This document shows, piece by piece, positions 58,333-64,000 of a DNA stretch of 64,000 nt (positions are counted from its first letter, which is position 1; each line of letters begins with the position of its first letter). The notes beneath the pieces were generated by a model. That model was not told where the DNA came from. It saw only the letters and a program-made list of their open reading frames with translations, and searched no databases. The position numbers were made by a program, and so were the translations under genes. The DNA comes from RGIG5579 sp045597125 (GTDB lineage Bacteria; Bacillota; Clostridia; Oscillospirales; SIG627), in contig JAZODR010000013.1 in the NCBI GenBank assembly GCA_045597125.1, positions 69,116 through 133,115 of the forward strand, given 5' to 3'.

Positions 58333-59349
58333 ATGTTTGGAAAAACCATGAATTACAGCGATCATGATTTTGAGGCAATCAAAATTTTGAAGAATTTTTT
58401 GCCAGATAAAATTTTTGATGCGCATGCTCATCTTTTTTCCACCAATAAGAGTATTCCTCAAATTCGTGAAAGATTGGGATATGAACTGTCATTAAATTCT
58501 GAAAAATATTTGGCAGAAATGTCCGAACTACTTTGCAATCCTAAGAAGATGCGCCTTAATCTCATTGACTTTCCTGAGGCAGCGGGGAAACTGAACTTCG
58601 AAGAATATATATCCAAATCTGATGATTTCTTGATAGAGGAATTAAATAAGGATAGTGGTTATGTTGGTGAAATTATAGTTTCGCCTCGTGATACGGTTGA
58701 AACGATAGAAAAGCGTATTGCACGTCATCCCAATATCCGTGGATTTAAGTGCTATCATGTTTTTGCGCCTAAGGAAGCAACTTGGAATTGTGATATTGAA
58801 GAATATCTTCCTGAAGCCGCTTGGGAAGTTGCCAATAGGAAAAATATGGTTATAACTCTTCATATGGTTAAGGAATTGTCATTTGCCGATGAGTCAAATC
58901 AAAGATATATAATTGAAATGGCAAAAAAATACCCCAATGCAACGCTTATTCTGGCACATGCAGCTCGTTCCTTTGCAAGTTGGACGGGGATTGAGAGTAT
59001 TCATAAGGTTGCTAAGATTGAAAATGTATGGTTTGATTTTTCCGCAGTTTGCGAATCTTCTGCAATGTTTCAAATTATGCGCAAGGCGGGGATTCAAAGA
59101 TGTATGTGGGGAAGTGACTATATGGTTTGCCGTGGCAGAGGAAAGGCGATTTCTCTGGCTGATGGCTTTTGTTGGCTTTATCAAAGTGAAATTGATAAAA
59201 TTTCTTCAATAACTCCGATTTCGACTTGGTTGATCGGCACTGAGAATCTTATGGCAGTTCGCCAGGCTTGTATTTTAGCTGAGATGAAGGAAACTCAGGT
59301 AGAGGATCTTTTTTATAATAATGCAGCGAGGCTTTTCGATAAAAGATAG
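58333..59349 (+). CDS. Amidohydrolase-2 family metal-dependent hydrolase
   Basis: 338 aa. The TIM-barrel metal site is visible as FDAHAHLF (HxH), VITLHMV, LILAHAAR and MWGSDYM (Asp). Family members hydrolyse or decarboxylate small carboxylic acids and lactones. The start has AAAGGTGG about 9 bases upstream; an ATG five codons later is possible. It lies 4 bases after the oxidoreductase gene, so the two probably act in one catabolic pathway. Confidence 0.78.
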   Translation: MFGKTMNYSDHDFEAIKILKNFLPDKIFDAHAHLFSTNKSIPQIRERLGYELSLNSEKYLAEMSELLCNPKKMRLNLIDFPEAAGKLNFEEYISKSDDFLIEELNKDSGYVGEIIVSPRDTVETIEKRIARHPNIRGFKCYHVFAPKEATWNCDIEEYLPEAAWEVANRKNMVITLHMVKELSFADESNQRYIIEMAKKYPNATLILAHAARSFASWTGIESIHKVAKIENVWFDFSAVCESSAMFQIMRKAGIQRCMWGSDYMVCRGRGKAISLADGFCWLYQSEIDKISSITPISTWLIGTENLMAVRQACILAEMKETQVEDLFYNNAARLFDKR

Positions 59350-59351
59350 TA

Positions 59352-59870
59352 ATGATTATTTTAATAATGGGCGCATCTCATACGGGAAAGACTGCGCTTG
59401 CTCAAAAGTTGCTTGAAAAATACAAATATCCGTATTTGTCCATAGACCATTTGAAAATGGGACTGATTCGTAGTGGAAATACGGAACTTACACCAATGGA
59501 CGATAAAGAATTGGTGATATATTTGTGGCCAATTGTTCGTGAAATCATTAAAACTGCCATCGAAAATAAGCAGAATTTAATTGTTGAAGGCAGTTACATA
59601 CCTTTTGATTGGGCGAAAGCTTTTGAGAAAGAATATCTTGATAACATTAAATATTATTGCCTTGTTATGAGCGAGTCTTATATTAAAAATAATTTTGACC
59701 AGATAAAGAAATATGCTAACGTTATCGAAAATCGTTTGGACGATGAGTGGTGTACGATGGAAAGTATGCTTGAAGATAATGCTGAAATATTCAATCTGGC
59801 GCAAAAGCATCAAGTAAACTATATCCTTATTGATGACCGTTATGAAATCAACATTGATTTAAAAGGTTGA
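59352..59870 (+). CDS. P-loop kinase-like protein
   Basis: 172 aa. Walker A GASHTGKTALAQKLL at the N-terminus, a substrate-binding SIDHLKMG and a LIVEGSYIPFDW stretch resemble small-molecule kinases of the adenylate/shikimate kinase fold. Substrate unknown; the operon suggests a sugar or sugar derivative. It starts 2 bases after the amidohydrolase stop without a clear ribosome site, so it is probably coupled. Confidence 0.7.
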   Translation: MIILIMGASHTGKTALAQKLLEKYKYPYLSIDHLKMGLIRSGNTELTPMDDKELVIYLWPIVREIIKTAIENKQNLIVEGSYIPFDWAKAFEKEYLDNIKYYCLVMSESYIKNNFDQIKKYANVIENRLDDEWCTMESMLEDNAEIFNLAQKHQVNYILIDDRYEINIDLKG

Positions 59871-59877
59871 ACGGAAA

Positions 59878-60588
59878 ATGGCACAGATTTTACAAAAAAG
59901 AAGTGATTTGAAGAAATCTTATATCTTTGCCAAAACCTTGACATTCATTTCGTTCTGCGGTGCGTTTTTTTGCCTGGTAGGAGCCGTTACCTCAAAGAAG
60001 CTACTTTTTTGCCTTGGTATGATTGTTACATTTATAATCGGTTTTTATAATCGCCGTAACGCCCAAATTTACCGTTGTGGGCTTGTTGGAGAGAGAGCCA
60101 CGGTTGAATTTATCCGAAAGCTTCCGCGGGAGTATTATGCAGTGCAGAACGTGAAGGTGGCGTATGGGGGGAAGAGCAGCGAGCTGGATATGGTTGTGGT
60201 TGGACCTGCCGGTGTATTTGTTATTGAAACCAAATATTTGAAAGGTGTCGTGGTGGGAAGTTATGCCAGTGACCACTGGCTTCTTCAAAAGCATGACTCC
60301 TATTCTAGGACCTTCTATAATCCCATAAAGCAGGTGAATACCCATGTATATCGCTTGGCAAATTTTCTGAGAAAAGAAGGTGTTAATGTTTGGGTGGACG
60401 GTATGGTTTGTTTTTCTCATCCTGAGACGGTGCTTCGTTTGAAAGGCAAACCCTTGGGCGTGCCCGTTTATTCTGTGCGAAATTGTGGCGCTGACAATCT
60501 TTGCTCTTGCATACTCCGTCAAGAAGCAAAACTTACCGGGCAAGAAATTAAGCGTATCGTACAATTGATTTGTGCTGGAAAAAGGTGA
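59878..60588 (+). CDS. NERD-domain membrane protein
   Basis: 236 aa. Two hydrophobic helices (about 18-38 and 42-56) anchor a NERD (nuclease-related) domain: GERATVEFIRKLPREYYAVQ, SSELDMVVVGPAGVFVIETK (D and ExK nuclease-like residues), then FYNPIKQVNTHVYRLANFL. NERD proteins are predicted nucleases of unknown role. The composition returns here to that of the chromosomal part. Confidence 0.75.
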   Translation: MAQILQKRSDLKKSYIFAKTLTFISFCGAFFCLVGAVTSKKLLFCLGMIVTFIIGFYNRRNAQIYRCGLVGERATVEFIRKLPREYYAVQNVKVAYGGKSSELDMVVVGPAGVFVIETKYLKGVVVGSYASDHWLLQKHDSYSRTFYNPIKQVNTHVYRLANFLRKEGVNVWVDGMVCFSHPETVLRLKGKPLGVPVYSVRNCGADNLCSCILRQEAKLTGQEIKRIVQLICAGKR

Positions 60589-60605
60589 AAATTTTTGCCA
60601 ATTTC

Positions 60606-60634
60606 TTGTTTTATTCTATAAATCGTGGTATAAT
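60606..60634 (+). promoter_or_regulatory. Promoter of the yhcH-like gene
   Basis: TTGTTT, a 17-base spacer and TATAAT, about 30 bases before the start. Confidence 0.6.
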
Positions 60635-60665
60635 GTAAAAAATATGGAATGACAGGAGACTTGTG

Positions 60666-61136
60666 ATGATACTGGATAAAATGAAAAACCGCGCTTTGTA
60701 CGAAGCATGTCACAAAAATTTTTCTTTTGCTTTTGATTTTATCGAAGATGCCGTTAAAAATAATTTTGTTCCCGGAAAATATGAGCTTTGGGATACCAAT
60801 CAAGAAGCCCTTTGGATCTCTGTTCAGGAATATGAGACCCGTCCTCGGGAGGAACGGAAGTTTGAATCCCATCAAAAGTATATTGATATTCAGTATATTG
60901 TTTCAGGCCACGAGGAAATGGAAGTTTGCGATGTTTCCTGTGTGAATGCCGAGACGGAATACGATGGTGAAAATGATTATCAGCTTTTTTCCGCCAAGGG
61001 GAAGACTACCTGTCTTACTTTACAGGCAGGGGATTATGCTATCTTTTTCCCGGATGACATTCATATGCCGGGCGTATCCCCCGATGGGGAAACGGTAGCG
61101 GTCAAAAAGATCGTTGCCAAGGTAAGAATTGATTAA
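60666..61136 (+). CDS. YhcH/YjgK/YiaL family cupin
   Basis: 156 aa from the ATG at 60666 (AGGAG 7 bases upstream). The DUF386 motifs are EYETRPREERKFESHQKYIDIQ, YDGENDYQLF and FFPDDIHMPG, with the His/Glu metal site. Such proteins act on sugar anomers, for example in sialic acid or glycoside use. It lies 20 bases before an SDR gene in the same operon. Confidence 0.85.
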   Translation: MILDKMKNRALYEACHKNFSFAFDFIEDAVKNNFVPGKYELWDTNQEALWISVQEYETRPREERKFESHQKYIDIQYIVSGHEEMEVCDVSCVNAETEYDGENDYQLFSAKGKTTCLTLQAGDYAIFFPDDIHMPGVSPDGETVAVKKIVAKVRID

Positions 61137-61156
61137 ATCATTTTACGGAGGTGCTT

Positions 61157-61957
61157 ATGGGATATTTTACAGGGAAAACCGTGTTGATTACCGGCGGTGG
61201 ACGGGCTACCTTGCAGGATGGAAGCGCAGGTTCTATCGGATACGGCATTGCTACCGCTTATGCCAAGGAAGGCGCTAATATTGTTATCACCGGAAGAAAC
61301 GTGAAGAAGCTGGAAGATGCGAAAGAGGAATTGGAGCGGCTTTATGGTGTTCGCGTTCTTCCCGTTCAGGGTGATATTTCTGCGGGCTGTGATAATAAGG
61401 CGATTGCAGAAAAAGTAGTTGCCAAAGCGGTTGAGGAATTTGGCGGTATTGACGTTTTGATCAACAATGCACAAGCCAGTGCTTCCGGCGTTACCCTTGC
61501 CGATCATACTTTGGAGCAATTTGATTTGGCTCTTTATTCCGGCCTTTATGCTACCTTCCACTATATGCAAGCAGCTTATCCGTACCTTGCTAAGGCAAAA
61601 GGAAGCGTAATCAATTTTGCCAGCGGAGCGGGTCTATTCGGAAATTACGGTCAGTGTGCTTATGCCGCTGCAAAGGAAGGTATTCGCGGTCTGAGCCGCG
61701 TCGCCGCCAATGAGTGGGCAAAGGACGGTATTAATGTGAATGTGGTTTGCCCTCTTGCTTGGACTTCTCAGCTTGAGAATTTTAAAAATGCTTACCCCGA
61801 AGCCTTTGATAAGAATGTGCATACGCCCCCCTGCGGCTATTTCGGAAGACCTGAGGAGGACATTGGCAGAGTTTGTGTTCAGCTGGCTCATCCCGATTTT
61901 AAGTTTATGACCGGTGAAACTCTTACCCTTGAGGGCGGATTGGGTCTCAGACCTTAA
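61157..61957 (+). CDS. Short-chain dehydrogenase/reductase
   Basis: 266 aa from the ATG at 61157 (GGAGGTG upstream). The NAD(P)-binding ITGGG...GIG region has an insert (TGGGRATLQDGSAGSIGYGIA), then INNAQA, the catalytic Ser in INFASGAG and YAAAK with Tyr and Lys. Substrate unknown; sugar alcohol or steroid-type alcohols are possible. It is co-transcribed with the YhcH-like cupin and ends at a terminator. Confidence 0.82.
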   Translation: MGYFTGKTVLITGGGRATLQDGSAGSIGYGIATAYAKEGANIVITGRNVKKLEDAKEELERLYGVRVLPVQGDISAGCDNKAIAEKVVAKAVEEFGGIDVLINNAQASASGVTLADHTLEQFDLALYSGLYATFHYMQAAYPYLAKAKGSVINFASGAGLFGNYGQCAYAAAKEGIRGLSRVAANEWAKDGINVNVVCPLAWTSQLENFKNAYPEAFDKNVHTPPCGYFGRPEEDIGRVCVQLAHPDFKFMTGETLTLEGGLGLRP

Positions 61958-62018
61958 GAAACAACAAAAAAGGATAGCGTAAGCGTTGTACTTTTGAGGA
62001 CAGTTTTTTAATAATGAA

Positions 62019-62058
62019 TTATAACCGTGCTTTTCAAAAGCACGGTTATTTTTTTAAT
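62019..62058 (+). terminator. Terminator after the SDR gene
   Basis: ATAACCGTGCTTT with AAAGCACGGTTAT and a T run, 65 bases after the stop. Confidence 0.87.
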
Positions 62059-62137
62059 ATTTTCTTTCATAATCATTTTAATTATGTTATAATAAACCTA
62101 ACCGATAAATGTAAATTTGACGTTCAATTTTCACTCT

Positions 62138-62172
62138 ACTAATGGTTGATTTCTCCCCTTTCAACCATTAGT
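62138..62172 (+). repeat. 12-bp inverted repeat upstream of the XRE gene
   Basis: ACTAATGGTTGA (62138-62149) and TCAACCATTAGT (62161-62172), an 11-base apart perfect palindrome. It lies near the probable promoter, so it may be the operator of the downstream regulator. Confidence 0.5.
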
Positions 62173-62224
62173 TCGTGTTATTTTTCTTAAAAGGTGCTAC
62201 AATTAAAGTGAAAGGAGGGAGCCT

Positions 62225-62833
62225 ATGGACCAAATCAAGATAGGAAAGTTTATTGCCGAGTGCAGAAAAAAGAAAAATCTTACGCAAGCACAGTTGGCAG
62301 AAAAATTGAATGTAACCGATAGAGCCATATCAAAATGGGAGACAGGCAAAGCAATGCCCGATTCCGATATTATGCTCGACCTTTGTTATATTCTTGGAAT
62401 AAATGTAAATGAATTATTATGTGGGGAGATGATTGATATGGAACAAAAGGATGAACAATTAAATGAACTGATTTGTCAGATGGCAAAAAATGAGGAGAGA
62501 TATTATAAACGACTACGGCATTCCGCTTATGTGATTATCGCAACCAGTCTGGTAGCACTTGTTTGTCTGATGACTTTAATATCACTGCTTATCCCTGAAT
62601 GTGGATTTCAAGACTTCTTGATAATAGTGTCTGTTATACTATTTATAATTCCTTGCATTATTGCTCTTAAATTTAAGGTAGAGACAGGGTATTATGAATG
62701 TAAGAACTGTCAACATATGTTTGTTCCTAACTATAAAGAGATTGCCTTGTTGATGCAAACGCCAACCAGAAGATTACTCAAGTGTACTAAATGTGGAAAA
62801 TGGACTTGGTGCAAAAAACTAAGCAAGAAATAA
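62225..62833 (+). CDS. XRE-type regulator with membrane helices and zinc ribbon
   Basis: 202 aa. An N-terminal helix-turn-helix (KKNLTQAQLAEKLNVTDRAI, SKWETGKAMPD) is followed by two hydrophobic helices (about 100-150) and a C-terminal zinc ribbon (CKNCQHMF, then CTKCGKWTWC). This layout suggests a membrane-tethered DNA-binding sensor. AAAGGAGG precedes the ATG. It may bind the inverted repeat just upstream. Confidence 0.82.
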   Translation: MDQIKIGKFIAECRKKKNLTQAQLAEKLNVTDRAISKWETGKAMPDSDIMLDLCYILGINVNELLCGEMIDMEQKDEQLNELICQMAKNEERYYKRLRHSAYVIIATSLVALVCLMTLISLLIPECGFQDFLIIVSVILFIIPCIIALKFKVETGYYECKNCQHMFVPNYKEIALLMQTPTRRLLKCTKCGKWTWCKKLSKK

Positions 62834-62854
62834 ATTTAAGTTTATCGAATAGAT

Positions 62855-62890
62855 GAGAGCGGAGGATTTTCCTCCGCTCTTGTTATATTT
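62855..62890 (+). terminator. Terminator after the XRE gene
   Basis: A 10-bp stem GAGCGGAGGA/TCCTCCGCTC with loop TTT, followed by TTGTTATATTT. Confidence 0.82.
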
Positions 62891-62893
62891 CGG

Positions 62894-62927
62894 GAAAAAA
62901 ACGGCATCGGAACAAGTCCGATGCCGT
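62894..62927 (-). terminator. Terminator after tRNA-Thr
   Basis: An 11-bp stem ACGGCATCGGA/TCCGATGCCGT (62901-62911 with 62917-62927) is followed on the minus strand by six to seven T's. Confidence 0.88.
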
Positions 62928-62931
62928 CTTG

Positions 62932-63006
62932 TGGAGCTGGAAATGGGATTTGAACCCACGGCCTATTGATTACGAATCAATTGCGCTACCACTGCGCCAT
63001 TCCAGC
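62932..63006 (-). tRNA. tRNA-Thr (anticodon CGT)
   Basis: A complete cloverleaf can be drawn on the minus strand: acceptor GCTGGAA/TTCCAGC, D arm GCGC/GCGC, anticodon arm ATTGA-TTCGTAA-TCAAT with anticodon CGT, and T arm with TTCAAAT. The CCA end is encoded (62932-62934). It reads ACG codons. It has its own strong promoter and terminator. Confidence 0.95.
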
Positions 63007-63066
63007 AAATTTTAAATTTTAGTTGCAATACAGAGAAAAATGTGATACAATATAAGCAACAGTAAT

Positions 63067-63095
63067 ATTATACCCGATTTATCCGCGTTTGTCAA
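63067..63095 (-). promoter_or_regulatory. tRNA-Thr promoter
   Basis: On the minus strand TTGACA, a 17-base spacer and TATAAT: full consensus. Confidence 0.82.
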
Positions 63096-63151
63096 GTGTC
63101 AGACGCGAAAAAGCGGAAATAATTTTGTGACGCACCCGATTGGAGAAGTAT

Positions 63152-64000
63152 ATGCGACTTACAGACCTGTCCGTTATCCGCGAGATAATGTCGCGGCACG
63201 GCGTATCCTTTCAGAAAAAGTTCGGTCAGAACTTTCTCATAAATCCAACAGTGCCCGAGCGTATCGCCGAAGCGGCGTGCGGCGAGGGCGGAGAGGGCAT
63301 ACTCGAGATCGGTCCCGGCATAGGTACGCTCACGCGTGAGCTTGCCTGCCGTGCCGAAAAGGTCGTCGCACTCGAAATTGACACCGCGCTCATACCGATA
63401 CTCGACGAAACTCTCGCTGATTTTGACAACACAACCGTTATAAATCAGGACGTGATGAAAACCGACCTTGAGTCGCTTGTAAACGATGAGTTTTTGTCGA
63501 AGGGACTTCGTGTATCCGTCGCGGCGAATTTGCCTTATTACATCACAACGCCGATACTTATGAAGCTCGTTGAATCGCGCCTGCCGTTTGATACGATAAC
63601 GGTTATGATACAAAAAGAGGTAGCGGTACGCCTCACCGCGCCCGCAGGCGACAGCGAGTACGGCGCGATAACCGCAGCGCTCTCGTATTACGGCAAGGTG
63701 GAGCGACTGTTTACCGTGCCGGCGGGGTGCTTTTTGCCCGCGCCGAAGGTCGACTCCGCGGTAATACGCATCACGCTTTACAAAGAGCCGCCCGTTTTGG
63801 TTGAGGACGAGGCGACGCTGTTCAAGACCATACGCGGTGCATTTGCACAGAGGCGTAAAACGCTCGCAAACTCGCTCACGACGGAGTTTTCGGCACTCGG
63901 ACGAGAGGGAATTGTAAGCGCTATCGAGGCGGCAGGGCTTTCGGCGTCGATACGGGGCGAGCGTCTTACACTTGAGGATTTTGCAAGACTTGCGGATGCT
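63152..64000 (+). CDS. rsmA: 16S rRNA dimethyladenosine transferase RsmA (KsgA), partial
   Basis: 283 codons are open to the window edge; the last few are missing. GGAGAAG precedes the ATG at 63152. Motifs are KFGQNFLINPTV, LEIGPGIGTLTREL (SAM-binding), NLPYYITTPIL (catalytic) and FAQRRKTLANSL. RsmA dimethylates A1518/A1519 in 16S rRNA. Base composition is far more GC-rich than the rest of the window and 14 of 22 isoleucines use ATA, a codon that earlier genes avoid; this points to foreign origin or an assembly join just upstream. Confidence 0.94.
   Translation, partial: MRLTDLSVIREIMSRHGVSFQKKFGQNFLINPTVPERIAEAACGEGGEGILEIGPGIGTLTRELACRAEKVVALEIDTALIPILDETLADFDNTTVINQDVMKTDLESLVNDEFLSKGLRVSVAANLPYYITTPILMKLVESRLPFDTITVMIQKEVAVRLTAPAGDSEYGAITAALSYYGKVERLFTVPAGCFLPAPKVDSAVIRITLYKEPPVLVEDEATLFKTIRGAFAQRRKTLANSLTTEFSALGREGIVSAIEAAGLSASIRGERLTLEDFARLADA

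Noticed and set aside
1..64000. CRISPR arrays, rRNA genes or insertion sequences with transposase genes
   Set aside because: No array of regular repeats and spacers, no rRNA sequence and no recognisable transposase gene was seen on either strand.

Overview
The window is chromosomal DNA from an endospore-forming member of the Clostridia (Bacillota). The evidence is a nearly complete spoIIIA operon, an intact sigK with its pro-sequence, SipL, SpoIIQ, YabP/YabQ and YunB, together with low-GC Gram-positive style Shine-Dalgarno sites, short operons and many hairpin-plus-T-run terminators. The genus cannot be named from the sequence; the gene content would suit an uncultured gut Clostridium relative.

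Region by region. 1-4.2 kb: minus-strand spoIIIAA to spoIIIAG, plus the first codons of the next gene (spoIIIAH position). 4.2-9.3 kb: minus-strand metallophosphoesterase, yraN, rnhB, rbgA, lepB, rplS (with leader) and a Ppx/GppA-type gene, with a small plus-strand DUF1540 gene. 9.4-11.8 kb: plus-strand sigK and sipL. 11.9-16.8 kb: minus-strand lipoprotein, Cys-rich clostridial protein, spoIIQ, the rqcP-yabP-yabQ-divIC cluster and radA. 16.9-25.6 kb: lplA, mrp (minus), lnt-recD2-membrane protein-walJ-rlmH and a DUF1015 gene. 25.6-29 kb: minus-strand CapA-like protein, a Cys/His lipoprotein and yunB. 29.1-42.5 kb: plus-strand secA, two paralogous membrane proteins, acpP, rplU-prp-rpmA, obg, mtaB, a leucine-rich repeat protein, mrnC and ppdK.

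42.5-54.9 kb is an AT-rich accessory region made by serine-integrase insertions into the 3' end of ppdK. The ppdK tail (att1, 42466) recurs at 50784 (att2), exactly at the end of a large serine recombinase gene, and more weakly at 54833 (att3), which is followed by a terminator. Between att1 and att2 lie an adenylate-forming acyl ligase with a structured, terminator-bearing RNA leader, a PlsC-type acyltransferase, small proteins, a tyrosine recombinase and an SSB-like protein. The reading frame of the integrase continues, if att2 is rejoined to att1, into an orphan tail and terminator that now sit behind ppdK. The integrase gene therefore appears to span attP and to lose its C-terminus on integration. 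The segment between att2 and att3 holds a homologous second integrase tail, a 600-bp element with 25-bp inverted repeats and repeated TGCACTGGCA motifs, a decayed DUF6809-like gene, a tagD/CDP-glycerol transferase-like pair and a nitroreductase.

54.9-62.9 kb is further accessory or lineage-specific DNA: a methyltransferase remnant, a nucleotidyltransferase, a divergent AraC regulator facing a Gfo/Idh oxidoreductase-amidohydrolase-kinase operon, a NERD-domain protein, a YhcH-type cupin, an SDR dehydrogenase and an XRE regulator. A tRNA-Thr(CGT) gene follows on the minus strand. From about 63.1 kb to the end, rsmA is much richer in GC and uses ATA for most isoleucines, unlike everything before it. 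This is either transferred DNA or an assembly join.
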